Below are positions 1 to 10,023 of a stretch of 64,000 nucleotides of DNA, one piece after another. The notes under the pieces are model-generated. The model was not told the origin of the DNA. It searched no databases and worked only from the letters and a program-made list of their open reading frames with translations. Within the stretch, counting starts at the first letter, position 1, and each line of letters begins with the position of its first letter. This DNA is from Methanobacteriota archaeon (GTDB taxonomy: Archaea; Thermoplasmatota; Poseidoniia; Poseidoniales; Poseidoniaceae), in the NCBI GenBank assembly GCA_002726395.1, contig PBTA01000030.1, positions 29,666 through 93,665 of the forward strand, written 5' to 3'. Position numbers and translations under genes: made by a program.

Positions 1-7
1 TTCAGTT

Positions 8-2578
8 ATGGCCGGCGAAGTTGTTGAAGAACCCTCGTCATCTGATGACAAATTATCGAGATTACCAGCACACAGAGATGTTTGGAGCCAGAAAGAACTC
101 TTTGAACGAATAATTTCTCGTCATTTTCAGATAATTGGGGAACTTGGCGGAACCAGATGGCCTGTTTGGAAGGTAGACATCCTTGGCGATAGTGAGGTGA
201 ATGAGAGTTTAGATGAACTAAATTCACACTTAGTAGATCTTGGTTGGCTGGCTAAACTAGAAACAGGAGAGCCGTGGTTAGTACAGATAATCCCATCCCC
301 TGAAAGGCAATTTCCTGCTTCAAAAACAACTCTTGGTTTTTGGTCGGTGTCAATTCTCACCGCAACTTTGGCTGGAATGTTTTGGATAGATGGTTCTAGG
401 CCTGAAGATGGATGGCTTTTTGAATCATTATTCCTCGATGCATTTGTTGGCTATACATTGCCAGTTTTTGCAATAATTATGTTAGCGTCTTTTGCTCAGA
501 AATATCATGCGCAAAAGCATGGTCTAAGAGTGGGTCACTTAACCCCAATACCAGAGCCATCTATCAGTTTATTCTCATTAGGGCTTATGTCAAAATCAAT
601 GTTAATTTGGCCGTTTGGTATTCTGATAATACCGACACTCCCAAGAATGGATGCTAGGCCATGGAAAGATCGTGAATTACTAGGTTGGAGCGCCCTTATT
701 GTTCCAAGTATTTTGATAATTTCTGGTATGGCTTTATGGATATTAGGATTGTTACTTACTCCTGATTTAGTAGCAGTTACCTCTATGCAATACGTTGCAG
801 AGATGCCTTTGTTAGTCAACTTATTGAGTCCAATAATCGCTGATGGTATTTCTGTAAAGATTGTTTGGGCTCACCCGTTATCTAAGGCTGGAGCAATGTT
901 AAGTTTCTTTGGTTGGGTATCCTTATTGCCTATTCCAACATTCCCTGGCGGGCGGTTGTTAATAGCTAGGACTAGCATGAATGAAGCAAGAAATTCGACC
1001 AATCAACTATTTTTGTTTGCCGTAATACTTGCTTTTGCTTGGATGTTTAACGCATTTGGTAGTTTCAACATTTGGTTACCTGTTCTAGGGGTTGCATTTC
1101 CTCTCTTGTTATTTATGGGCTCAGACCGGAGGGTGCCAGTCATCCTCAATGAACCAAAAGGAATCGAGCTTGATAGTGTAAAAAAGATGGGTATGTATCT
1201 GTTTGTTATCTTTTTACTTGGCTTACCAAGTCAAATACCATTTGCCATGGATCAAGATTGGGATGAGGATATTGAATATCAATTTGATGACGATATCACT
1301 ATATTGGAAGGTAATCAAACATGGTATGGTAATTTAGTGATTGATATTGTTAACCCATCATCGATTTCTCAAGACTGGCAACTAGACCTGGCTAGGATAG
1401 ATGATATTGTGTCACCTGATTGGAATTTCACTTGGCAATGTAGTGATGATGACAGACCATCACTGTCAGGACTAGGTTGTGGAGACGTCATAAAACCGGG
1501 TATGAAATCTTCTGTTATACTTAATGTGACATGGAATTCCGCCAGTTACTCTCCTCATTTAGATGAGGTTTATTTGATCACATATATTGGCGATGAAGAG
1601 TATGTTTCAATAATCGAACTAATACCAGACTTACCAATTTACCCCGGTGGTGATTGGTATCTAGATTATCGGTCAGATGAACTCAAGAGATGCATACAAG
1701 TATTTACTAACATAGATGGTTCTTACAATCTGACCTTCCCTAATTCGGCCAATGATTTTGATTTCCAAACCCGGATGTATTGGGTAGAAGGTAACCCTGG
1801 TTTATCAGCAGAAATCGACCATACCTCTGATGAAATTTGTATTAAGGGCCAAGATCCAGTGGTTCTGTTAAGATCGTATGTACTAGACGCTATATCACTA
1901 GACGATAATCTATTTTACCCCAATCAACCAGAATTAAATCTACAACTTATTACTCCAGAAAATGGTACGTTAATTGATTCAACAGATGTAAGAGGATGGG
2001 GTTCTGAAATTTCTCCAGGTACTATACTCTCAGTATCGGAGTCTAATTGTAAATTAGCTAGCAAAGTCAGCACGCCGACAAAACCAGGCGATTCATCCCA
2101 ATGGATTTGGAATACTAATTACCGTAGTACTGCACTTATTCCATCGATACAAGATAATGATTCGATACTATTAGTAATCGAAGAAGGGAACAACATGACG
2201 ATTTGCTCGGACCAGTTGTATCCAGAACCATCCCTAGAAGTATCAGTCGAGTATGGTCCAGAATTGATTCTAGAAAGAAATGGTAATTTCTATCGGTTAT
2301 GGACTTCTATTTGGGCATCTGCAGTAAACGGTCAACTATCTGGTAATAATCTTTCAGAATTTGTATTTCATAATCCAACTAACGAAACAATTGGAGTAAA
2401 TATTGTACAGACTACCTCTGGTAATGAATCTACAGATTGGGAAATAGTCAGTTCGACAAATTTACTTACACCAGGTGAAAACGAGTTTAAATTTACTCCA
2501 CCAAACAGTGTCGTCTCTACATTATGGGTCGATTTTGAAGATGGAGAAGTTTACATCTATCTTGGTAGTTATTCGTGA
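8..2578 (+). CDS. M50/S2P-like membrane protein with degenerate active site and large C-terminal ectodomain
   Basis: An 856-residue protein. Residues 1-105 look soluble, about 106-405 hold several hydrophobic segments, and the remaining ~450 residues are an acidic, Asn/Ser-rich region that is probably extracytoplasmic. The membrane part resembles site-2-protease (M50) proteins of the EGY type: a helix ends in YHAQKHGL near residue 166, where family members read HELGHYFAARRHG, and a later loop LLPIPTFPGGR (about 308-318) corresponds to the NxLPxxxLDGG motif. The HExxH is replaced by A-S-F-A-Q and the motif Asp by Pro, so zinc proteolysis is unlikely. The frame is open to the window edge upstream of ATG 8, so a slightly longer N-terminus cannot be excluded. 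The next gene follows with a few bases of overlap or a very short gap. The family assignment is by motif layout only and is moderately sure. Confidence 0.6.
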   Translation: MAGEVVEEPSSSDDKLSRLPAHRDVWSQKELFERIISRHFQIIGELGGTRWPVWKVDILGDSEVNESLDELNSHLVDLGWLAKLETGEPWLVQIIPSPERQFPASKTTLGFWSVSILTATLAGMFWIDGSRPEDGWLFESLFLDAFVGYTLPVFAIIMLASFAQKYHAQKHGLRVGHLTPIPEPSISLFSLGLMSKSMLIWPFGILIIPTLPRMDARPWKDRELLGWSALIVPSILIISGMALWILGLLLTPDLVAVTSMQYVAEMPLLVNLLSPIIADGISVKIVWAHPLSKAGAMLSFFGWVSLLPIPTFPGGRLLIARTSMNEARNSTNQLFLFAVILAFAWMFNAFGSFNIWLPVLGVAFPLLLFMGSDRRVPVILNEPKGIELDSVKKMGMYLFVIFLLGLPSQIPFAMDQDWDEDIEYQFDDDITILEGNQTWYGNLVIDIVNPSSISQDWQLDLARIDDIVSPDWNFTWQCSDDDRPSLSGLGCGDVIKPGMKSSVILNVTWNSASYSPHLDEVYLITYIGDEEYVSIIELIPDLPIYPGGDWYLDYRSDELKRCIQVFTNIDGSYNLTFPNSANDFDFQTRMYWVEGNPGLSAEIDHTSDEICIKGQDPVVLLRSYVLDAISLDDNLFYPNQPELNLQLITPENGTLIDSTDVRGWGSEISPGTILSVSESNCKLASKVSTPTKPGDSSQWIWNTNYRSTALIPSIQDNDSILLVIEEGNNMTICSDQLYPEPSLEVSVEYGPELILERNGNFYRLWTSIWASAVNGQLSGNNLSEFVFHNPTNETIGVNIVQTTSGNESTDWEIVSSTNLLTPGENEFKFTPPNSVVSTLWVDFEDGEVYIYLGSYS

Positions 2579-2586
2579 GTGGTAAT

Positions 2587-3522
2587 ATGAAAATAGCAAT
2601 TTTAGGTGCAGGTTCAATTGGTAGCCTAATTGCTGCGAAATTGGCAAGTTCTAAACTTGCCCAAGTACTTGTACATGCCCGGGGTGAACACGCTGCAAAG
2701 TTGGCGTTAGACGGGATTACGATAACTGGGCATCAAGAACTGAAAATTTCTCCAGATGCTTATGAAATATCTATTGCCGATGTGATGGTGAATGATATTT
2801 TTGACGGTGCAGCAGATTATGTTTTGATATGTAGTAAAGCCAACCAAGTTGAGAAGTTATTTGAAATCGCTAAGCGAATGTGCCACATAGACACAAAAGT
2901 TCTGGTGCTGAGTAATGGTCTTGGTCATGTTGAAAAATGTAAGGGCACTTTTGGACCACATCGTACCATCGCAGCCACTACTACACACGGCGCTTGGCGT
3001 CCTAGTCCAGGGGTAGTAAATTGGGCAGGAATTGGAGCCATTAATTTAGGAGAGTTGCCATTTGGGGCTAACTTGACAGAGATTCAGGATTTTGTAGATT
3101 TATTGGAACAGTCAGGTTTGAATCCAAATTTACAACCTGATGGTATGGCTATGATTTGGTCTAAAATATTGCTAAATATTGCGATTAATCCAATCGCTGC
3201 GATTACCGGACTTAGCAATGGTGCATTACTTGAGAATGAGATGTTTGAGACCTGTGTTGAAGTAATGTTAGAAGGCGCTAAAATCTCAAGATTAGAAGGC
3301 ATTACAACACTTGATGATGCAACCTTGATTGATAATCTTAGAGTTGTTTTACAAGCAACATCAAACAATCAATGCAGTATGTTGCAGGATGTACGGCAAG
3401 GAAGAGACACTGAAATTCAATTTCTCAACCGACAGATTGTTGATAGGGCAGAGAAATATGGTGTTTCAACTCCGTTGAACCAATTATTGAGCCAATTGGT
3501 AGAATCGATAACATCATACTAA
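2587..3522 (+). CDS. panE: 2-dehydropantoate 2-reductase (ketopantoate reductase)
   Basis: This is a Rossmann-fold enzyme of the ApbA/PanE family, expected to reduce ketopantoate to pantoate with NADPH in coenzyme A synthesis. The N-terminal GAGSIG dinucleotide motif starts at once after MKIAIL. The C-terminal helical domain carries WSKILLNIAINPIAAITG, matching the family pattern with its catalytic Lys and the Asn-Pro pair. Its length of about 311 residues is usual. I chose ATG 2587 over the upstream GTG 2575 because GAGTGG lies just before it and because the Rossmann strand then starts at residue 2; GTG 2575 would overlap the previous stop. It is probably co-transcribed with the M50-like gene and ends in a 9-base convergent overlap with nadB. 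Confidence 0.85.
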   Translation: MKIAILGAGSIGSLIAAKLASSKLAQVLVHARGEHAAKLALDGITITGHQELKISPDAYEISIADVMVNDIFDGAADYVLICSKANQVEKLFEIAKRMCHIDTKVLVLSNGLGHVEKCKGTFGPHRTIAATTTHGAWRPSPGVVNWAGIGAINLGELPFGANLTEIQDFVDLLEQSGLNPNLQPDGMAMIWSKILLNIAINPIAAITGLSNGALLENEMFETCVEVMLEGAKISRLEGITTLDDATLIDNLRVVLQATSNNQCSMLQDVRQGRDTEIQFLNRQIVDRAEKYGVSTPLNQLLSQLVESITSY

Positions 3523-5133
3523 CTCTGTGTTGTAGTGAAGGCCCCGGTTTTCCTTTCTGCCAATGGCATCATTGGTTACTAAAATGGCTACTTGAATTAA
3601 ATTACGTAATTCAATTATCTCTCTAGATGGGAGTGATGATTTCCAGATCATGTCGATTTCTTGGTTTAGCAGATGTAATCTTCTTGATGCACGATTTAAT
3701 CGCTTAAAATTCCTGACAATTCCGACTTCTGTTGACATTGTATCTCTTAGCATTGTTAAATCATTGATGATTGGTGCATGTTCCTTAAGCTCATTTAATC
3801 CATCTGCACGCCAATCAGGCAAGGCTTTTCGTGTTCCTTTTGGATTATTTTCGATTATGTGATTGGCGGTGTTTTTAGCAAATACAACCGCTTCAAGCAG
3901 GCTATTTGATGCCAATCGATTGGCTCCATGCATTCCTGTACAAGCGACTTCGCCGATGGCATAGAGGTTGGGCAGTGGTGATTTTTTATTCCTTAATTTT
4001 GGTCTTCCATCACGGTCAACATCCAATCCACCTACAATGTAATGTGCAGCAGGCGATATTGGTAAATTATCAATACCAAGTCGTAGATTATATTTGTCAA
4101 GATGGCTTTGCATGTTTGGAAATGACTCTTCAAGCATTGCCTTGTCTAAATGTGAGGTTATTAGATAGACATTTTGTTCACCGGTTTTTTTGAGATTATT
4201 ATCAATTGCTCTGGCAACTATATCTCGAGTTGCCATCGAACCTAATTTAGAGAATTCAAGGGTGAATGAATAATTGCTTGGCGCTGGCACTTCTTGTCCA
4301 AGTTCTCTAGCGGTTTGGCAATCATTTTGCCACATTGCTAATCCTTGTTTATCGAGAATTACTCCTCCTTCACCCCTTAGTGCTTCGGTTATCAGGAAAG
4401 GGCGGTCATTTTTGACTGTTAGAGCAGTAGGGTGAAATTGAATAAAAGCCATGTCTTTCACCGCTGCTCCACACCGATAAGCCATCGCTACGCCGTCTCC
4501 AGTTGCAACTCCTGGATTAGTTGTTTTCGACCATAATTGGCCAACTCCACCTGTCGCTATTATGACACTATCAGAATTAACGGTAATTACTTCACTAGAT
4601 TTTTGATCTAAACACCAAACTCCACACACTCCCTGTTCTGGGTTGCCATAATCTCGTTGAATCAAATCTATTGCCAGAGTGTTTCGCATCAATGAAATAT
4701 TGTTGTGATTCTTTGCAGCTTCGCTCAAAGCTCGTTCAATCTCTCGGCCTGTTGCATCTTTAGCATGTAAAATCCTACGTTCAGCATGACCTCCTTCCTT
4801 GGCTAATTTAAACTCACCATGCTGATTTTTTTCAAATTTAACTCCTATGTTTACAAGCTCAAATATGCACTCAGCAGCTCCTTCTATAACTTCTCGAACC
4901 ATTTCCTCATTGCATAATCCATCTCCGGATTTTAAGGTATCTTCAATATGAGATTCTTTGGCTCCAATATCTGTTTTATCTAATATTCCAGCAATCCCAC
5001 CTTGAGCCCAATTAGTTGATGAGTCTTTGAGTCGTTGTTTGGTGATAACTGTGACATTATGTCCAGCATTAGCTAATTTGAGTGCTGAAAACAATCCAGC
5101 AATTCCACTGCCGATAATCGCAATGTTTGACAT
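3514..5133 (-). CDS. nadB: L-aspartate oxidase (FAD-dependent), first step of quinolinate/NAD synthesis
   Basis: This 539-residue flavoprotein belongs to the succinate dehydrogenase/fumarate reductase flavoprotein family. The N-terminus shows the FAD-binding GSGIAG, followed by STNWAQGGIAG, which is characteristic of NadB. FIQFHPTAL, EALRGEGG and a late GANRLASNSLLEAVVF are also typical active-site and FAD segments. It should oxidise L-aspartate to iminoaspartate, which NadA would condense to quinolinate; nadA and nadC are not in the window. The C-terminal helical domain is complete. ATG 5133 is preferred to TTG 5142, three codons upstream. No clear Shine-Dalgarno precedes either start, so the transcript may be leaderless. 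It diverges from the gene at 5204 and converges on panE. Confidence 0.9.
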   Translation of the reverse strand: MSNIAIIGSGIAGLFSALKLANAGHNVTVITKQRLKDSSTNWAQGGIAGILDKTDIGAKESHIEDTLKSGDGLCNEEMVREVIEGAAECIFELVNIGVKFEKNQHGEFKLAKEGGHAERRILHAKDATGREIERALSEAAKNHNNISLMRNTLAIDLIQRDYGNPEQGVCGVWCLDQKSSEVITVNSDSVIIATGGVGQLWSKTTNPGVATGDGVAMAYRCGAAVKDMAFIQFHPTALTVKNDRPFLITEALRGEGGVILDKQGLAMWQNDCQTARELGQEVPAPSNYSFTLEFSKLGSMATRDIVARAIDNNLKKTGEQNVYLITSHLDKAMLEESFPNMQSHLDKYNLRLGIDNLPISPAAHYIVGGLDVDRDGRPKLRNKKSPLPNLYAIGEVACTGMHGANRLASNSLLEAVVFAKNTANHIIENNPKGTRKALPDWRADGLNELKEHAPIINDLTMLRDTMSTEVGIVRNFKRLNRASRRLHLLNQEIDMIWKSSLPSREIIELRNLIQVAILVTNDAIGRKENRGLHYNTELV

Positions 5134-5203
5134 GGTAGGCAAACTTACCGAAATGATACTTCCTTTTCAAGTGTTTGAGCGATAGACATATCAAACGAAT
5201 TCA

Positions 5204-5992
5204 ATGTGGGCAACCATGGGCAGCCTAAGGCGCAATCTCGCGACCATCATTGGCCTCTCTATGGTCGTATTTGTCATTGCAAATGTACAATTTGGCATGG
5301 TTGCTCCACAAATTATTGAAGGTGCAGATACTTCAAAGGTTGACGTACTCAAAATGCTTGAACCTCATTGTGCAATTTCCGAAATTGAATCAGAATTAGC
5401 TGAAGGAAATGATAGTTTTTGTCTAGCAGATGCTGGAGAATGGAACGGGGCAGATTTACTTCTGTTAGCCGAGGGAGTATTCATGGTGTTTGTGGGTAGA
5501 TTCAAATTTCCCCAACAAGGGAGATGGGCAAAACGACTTAGAAGGCTGGCATTTATTGGCGGGTGTTCACTATTTGGTCTCGCGATATTAGATCGATTAG
5601 AAGTTTTACCGAGGTCTGTAGGCTCTAAAGGGATTGCTGAATTAATACCATTAGATGTCTCGCCATTATTTGTTCAACTAGGAATGGCGATAGTGGGGGC
5701 ATTCATGATGCGTGGTCCTAAGCATTGGGAGGCTGAAGCAGTTGATTTGACCAATAAACGGTTAGAAAGTCGACGTGCAGTAGCAGATAAATTCCGTTCT
5801 AAGTATGGCACTATTGCTAAGCCATTGCCCGAATTACACGGGAAACAACAACGTGTTGCCCGCTCGCCATTAATGCACAGAGATTCAAAATTAGCAATGC
5901 AACGTTCGACAAACTCTGTCAAGGTTAAGGCAACATGTCCTTATTGCGAAGGTGCAGGTTGTAAAACATGTAATTTTTCTGGTAATATTTAG
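5204..5992 (+). CDS. Membrane protein with C-terminal zinc-ribbon-like motif, function unknown
   Basis: I do not recognise the family of this 262-residue protein. It has a hydrophobic N-terminal segment (about residues 12-35), further hydrophobic segments near 83-98, 112-126 and 150-168, and then a basic, soluble C-terminal region. The last 20 residues contain CPYCEGAGCKTCNFSG, a CxxCxGxGCxxC arrangement like half of a DnaJ zinc centre or a small zinc ribbon, so a metal-binding tail facing the cytoplasm is likely. A possible disulphide pair lies in the short loop near residues 56-73. ATG 5204 is taken as the start; ATG 5216 is also possible. It is divergent from nadB and upstream of smc, with a ~130-base gap that makes co-transcription with smc uncertain. 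Confidence 0.55.
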   Translation: MWATMGSLRRNLATIIGLSMVVFVIANVQFGMVAPQIIEGADTSKVDVLKMLEPHCAISEIESELAEGNDSFCLADAGEWNGADLLLLAEGVFMVFVGRFKFPQQGRWAKRLRRLAFIGGCSLFGLAILDRLEVLPRSVGSKGIAELIPLDVSPLFVQLGMAIVGAFMMRGPKHWEAEAVDLTNKRLESRRAVADKFRSKYGTIAKPLPELHGKQQRVARSPLMHRDSKLAMQRSTNSVKVKATCPYCEGAGCKTCNFSGNI

Positions 5993-6123
5993 TCCTACAC
6001 GGGTAAATTTGACAACTAGTAAAAACGCAGTATTGAATACTCAACACTAGTATACTTTAAGACCTTTAGAAGTCCGCTCTAGAGAATAAGGTCGGAGTTT
6101 ATTTTCCGCTTGAGGGATTGGGT
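5993..6123 (+). promoter_or_regulatory. smc upstream region with 13-bp palindrome
   Basis: This 131-base non-coding stretch precedes smc. It holds a perfect palindrome, AGTATTGAATACT (6029-6041, odd-length with central G), two copies of ACTAGTA (6015-6021 and 6046-6052), and an AT-rich TATACTTTAA (6051-6060) that could serve as the TATA element. A Shine-Dalgarno GAGGG at 6112-6116 sits 7 bases before ATG 6124. The palindrome may bind a regulator of the condensin operon; that is inference. Confidence 0.4.
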
Positions 6124-9100
6124 ATGTATCTAAAAGCACTTGAAGTTTCAAATTTCAAATCATTCAAAGGAGAGGTAACGATACCTCTAGAGAGGGGGTT
6201 TACAGCAATTACCGGGCCAAATGGTTCAGGTAAATCGAATTGTGGAGACGCAATTCAATTCGTATTAGGTCCTAGGTCTAACAAAACAATTCGTGCTCAA
6301 AATTCCAAAGATTTGATTTTCAACGGAGGAAATAACAACAAACCAGCAAGATCCTGTAATGTTACTTTGGTATTTGCCAATCCGACACTGGATAATGGCC
6401 GCAGGAGGCTTCCAGTCAATCTAGATGAGGTCAGAATGTCTCGTTCGATTAGACTAACTAAAAGCGGTAATGTCGTCACCAACTATCACCTAAATGATGA
6501 GGAAAGTTCACAAAAGTCGTTCCATCGTATCCTTGGTGCAGCAAATGCTAGACCTGACGGATATAACATTGTCTTGCAAGGAGATGTTACAAGTTTAGCA
6601 AAAATGACGGCTAAAGAACGTCGAAAGGTATTGGATAGTGTTGCTGGAGTCACATTGTATGATGATGAGATAAGAAAGGCAGACCGTCAAAAACAAAGTG
6701 TCGAAGATTATATTGAAAGAATCAAACTCCTAGAGGACGGCCAAAAATCAAGGCTTAAAGATCTCAAGAAACAAAAAGATCTCGCAATGAAAGTAAAAGA
6801 CTTGGTGGAAGAATTAAATCAATCAAGAATTATCGCATACCAAGCAAACTATGCAAGTCAGTTGGCAGAAAAGCAATATCAAGTCGATGAACAAGCTAGG
6901 TATTTACAAGAAGCAAATGACCTAGATTTACAGGTTAAAGAAGGGTCGAAAAAGCTACTTTCTTTAGATGACCAAGTCGGTGAATTACAGAGGCAAATAG
7001 AGGAATTAACCGGTGGAGAGAACAAAGGCCTCAATAAATTAATTTTTGATTTACATTTGAAAATCGATACTAATAAAGATCGAATCTCTGACGCAGAAAG
7101 TAAAGACTTAGATGACAAAAATGAAGTCATGGTTCTAAATGAGCAATTAGAAAATGCCGCATCTGCGTTAGAAGAGTTCATCCGAACCTTAGATTCAGCA
7201 CAGACGGACCTTGAAACTTCCAAATCATCTCTAAAAGAAGCAAAATCAGAAGAATTAGCAGTGCAAGAAATAATGGAATCATCCGGAGACGAGAGTGCAA
7301 AGTTTTCCCAACATTTGACTAAACTTCTTGGGGAATTAGGGTTAGCAAATGAAACTCTAAATGCTGCACAAACTGAGGTAAACCGTACTGCTGCCCAAGC
7401 AGAAATAATCTCAGAGCAATTATCTAATGCGCAGCAAGAATCAGAAGAGAACCGATTACTACTTGGTGAATTAGAATTACAAGGCGAAGAATTTACCGGG
7501 CCAAATTCCACAGTAGACCGAAATAAGTTGTCAACCGATTTGATAACTGCTCAAAGGAGTGAAGGCAAATTAGTTGAGGAATCTCAATTGATAGAAAACA
7601 AACTTAGAGAATCGGAAAGAAAGCGAGAAAGGTTACGCGCTGAAATGGAAACCTCCTCCGGCGCTAAAGGAATGGCAGGAGGGGCTGCGGCAATTATTGC
7701 AGCTCGAGATAATGGTGAACTTACTGGTATTATTGGGAGTATTGCTGAATTATGTGCACCTGTAGATTCATCTCATGACAGCGCCTTAGCCACAGCAATA
7801 GGCGGGGGTATGACTTCGATTATTGTGGAAAGTGATGAAGTTGCAGCAAGAGCAATAAAATGGTTGGCTGAAAGAAGAGCTGGAAGGGCAACCTTCTTGC
7901 CACTCAACAAGCTAAACAGCAACAGAACTGCAGGAAAAGCATTGATGGTTTCTAAGAAGCCCGGAGTAATTGGTTTTGCTCATGAATTATTAGATTATGA
8001 TCCCAAAATAGATATTGCGATTAAATTTGTGCTAAGGAATACGCTGATTGTAGATTCGTTATCTACGGCTAGAAGTAACATGGGAGGCGTTAGGCTAGTT
8101 ACTCTGCGTGGTGATGTGACTGAAGCTGGTGGAGCTATGGTTGGAGGTTCTAAACGCAAAATGTCCGTATCATTTGGTGGTGGCATAAAAGGTGCCACTG
8201 AAGTAGAAAAACTATCTTCTGAAATTAGTAAATTACAACTTATGTCCGAAACTGTCAATGCGGCATTATTGGAGGCTAGAAGGGAACAACAAAGGCTACG
8301 TACCAAAATCAACGAGTTGACTGATAGTGATCATGCTGTAAAATTGCAAGAATGGCGGGCTGAATTAAAGCAAGCCAAAACAGTCTACAATAAATCATTA
8401 GGTGAAATCACTACAATTGAAAAGAAGCTATTAGACCTTGAAGGATTAGCATCAGGCCATATAGATGAATTAGATGATGCTCAATCTGTAGTTGCAGATT
8501 TGGAATCCGCAATATTAGCGGCCAGGGCCCAACTTGAATCTGCAAGTCCAGAACATCTCAAAGATAGAATGCATGCTGCAGAAATTAAACGTCTTGATGC
8601 AGAAGGTACAATGTCCAAGGCCCTAGCTGCGTTAGAGAGCGGTTCTGAGCACAAAGATTTGCTAAACCAGAGAGTCCAAGACTTGGAGTCAAGAATCAGG
8701 TCTATCGATAAGGCAATTATAGAGAGAAGCGAAATGATTGATACTTTACAAGCAGCAATTGCCACGGATTCTATCGACCTAAAAGATAAGGAAGAAGAAA
8801 GAACTCAACTACTTGAAGAGAACAAAGGTCTTGAGGATGAAAGAATAGAACTCGTCGATGAGAGGGCTAGCCTAAGGACAGAGTTGCAGCAGAAATCTAC
8901 TGATTCGCAATCACGCCGAAGATTAAGTGATGAACTTTCAAGGTCTATTGTCAATAAAGATATGGCCATTAATGAACTATATTCTGAAATGCAAAGCAAT
9001 GGAGTAGAACCTGCTGAATTAGATGTTACGTTGCCCTCAGTTGGAGATGCTGATAAGAAGGTTAGGACACTTGAAAGAGCCATGGAACGTCACGGTCCAG

Positions 9101-10008
9101 TAAATATGCTTGCTATAGAACAGTATGCTGAGTGCGAGGAACGGCTAAATTCAATGAAGGATGAATTTAAGCAGTTGCAAGCCAGAAAAGCAAACCTTGT
9201 CGACATCACAGAGAAATTAGAAAGCCAAAGAAAGTCAAAGTTGATTAAAGTATTAGATAAAGTAAATGAAAATTTCAAGAACTCGTACAAGATTTTGAGC
9301 GATGGTGGAAAGGGTGAACTGTATTTAGAAAACCCTGAGGAACCATTCAAGGCAGGTCTCGAATTATGGGCTAAGCCAAAGGGTAAATCGTCTAAGGTTA
9401 ACCGTTTACAATTGTCTGGTGGAGAACAATCAATGGCTGCTTTAGCGTTGATTTTTGCCATTCAAGATTATGACCCAAGTCCGTTTTACTACTTTGATGA
9501 AGTTGACCAAAATCTGGATGCGGTAAATGCAGAATTGATTGCTAAGATGTGTCGGCAGAGAAGTAAGAAAGCTCAATTCATTATGGTCACCTTGAGAAAG
9601 GTATCATTGAGGCTTGCAGACCATCATATTGGAATTACTCATGGTGGAGACGGCTGCAGTAGAAGAATTGTCGACTTTGATCGTGACAGAGCCATTGAAT
9701 TGAGCGAAATTGAATCTGCCAAGGACAATCCACTCGATGAAAGGATCAATGCAATAAAGCTTGAAAAACAACTTGAAGCAGATTCTGACATGCCAACTGT
9801 TCCAGAACCGTTGCCACCACCTAGTAGCCTAGGTGGATTGTTAAACTATACTGAAGATGATGACATTGAAGACTCCTCAATCTCGAGTCTTGCGGATAGG
9901 GCTAGTGAACTGACTGAGGATATTGAAGAACGGCAAGAATTAGTTGAAGCGATTGAAGCAATTAATGAAGAATTAGCAAAAGAAGATGACTTGGAAGTTA
10001 AAGAATAA
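6124..10008 (+). CDS. smc: Chromosome segregation ATPase SMC
   Basis: This is the ATPase core of condensin, which with ScpA and ScpB compacts and segregates the chromosome. The head begins MYLKALEVSNFKSF, with Walker A GPNGSGKS at residues 31-38. Long coiled coils flank a hinge at roughly 530-675 that includes the glycine-rich GDVTEAGGAMVGG. The C-terminal head has the signature LSGGEQ near 1097-1102 and Walker B FYYFDEVDQ near 1121-1129. All ATPase motifs look intact. At ~1294 residues it is longer than the usual ~1180: an acidic, low-complexity tail of about 110 residues follows the head. ATG 6124 is chosen over TTG 6118 because GAGGG is well spaced only for the ATG. scpA follows after 15 bases, so the complex is encoded as one operon. 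Confidence 0.95.
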   Translation: MYLKALEVSNFKSFKGEVTIPLERGFTAITGPNGSGKSNCGDAIQFVLGPRSNKTIRAQNSKDLIFNGGNNNKPARSCNVTLVFANPTLDNGRRRLPVNLDEVRMSRSIRLTKSGNVVTNYHLNDEESSQKSFHRILGAANARPDGYNIVLQGDVTSLAKMTAKERRKVLDSVAGVTLYDDEIRKADRQKQSVEDYIERIKLLEDGQKSRLKDLKKQKDLAMKVKDLVEELNQSRIIAYQANYASQLAEKQYQVDEQARYLQEANDLDLQVKEGSKKLLSLDDQVGELQRQIEELTGGENKGLNKLIFDLHLKIDTNKDRISDAESKDLDDKNEVMVLNEQLENAASALEEFIRTLDSAQTDLETSKSSLKEAKSEELAVQEIMESSGDESAKFSQHLTKLLGELGLANETLNAAQTEVNRTAAQAEIISEQLSNAQQESEENRLLLGELELQGEEFTGPNSTVDRNKLSTDLITAQRSEGKLVEESQLIENKLRESERKRERLRAEMETSSGAKGMAGGAAAIIAARDNGELTGIIGSIAELCAPVDSSHDSALATAIGGGMTSIIVESDEVAARAIKWLAERRAGRATFLPLNKLNSNRTAGKALMVSKKPGVIGFAHELLDYDPKIDIAIKFVLRNTLIVDSLSTARSNMGGVRLVTLRGDVTEAGGAMVGGSKRKMSVSFGGGIKGATEVEKLSSEISKLQLMSETVNAALLEARREQQRLRTKINELTDSDHAVKLQEWRAELKQAKTVYNKSLGEITTIEKKLLDLEGLASGHIDELDDAQSVVADLESAILAARAQLESASPEHLKDRMHAAEIKRLDAEGTMSKALAALESGSEHKDLLNQRVQDLESRIRSIDKAIIERSEMIDTLQAAIATDSIDLKDKEEERTQLLEENKGLEDERIELVDERASLRTELQQKSTDSQSRRRLSDELSRSIVNKDMAINELYSEMQSNGVEPAELDVTLPSVGDADKKVRTLERAMERHGPVNMLAIEQYAECEERLNSMKDEFKQLQARKANLVDITEKLESQRKSKLIKVLDKVNENFKNSYKILSDGGKGELYLENPEEPFKAGLELWAKPKGKSSKVNRLQLSGGEQSMAALALIFAIQDYDPSPFYYFDEVDQNLDAVNAELIAKMCRQRSKKAQFIMVTLRKVSLRLADHHIGITHGGDGCSRRIVDFDRDRAIELSEIESAKDNPLDERINAIKLEKQLEADSDMPTVPEPLPPPSSLGGLLNYTEDDDIEDSSISSLADRASELTEDIEERQELVEAIEAINEELAKEDDLEVKE

Positions 10009-10023
10009 TCGTGAGGTGAGGGC

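Noticed and set aside
6879..7511. 210-residue ORF antisense to smc
   Set aside because: It lies wholly within the coiled coil of smc; Ser/Cys-rich composition is what the complement of Glu/Gln/Ala-rich coding sequence gives.
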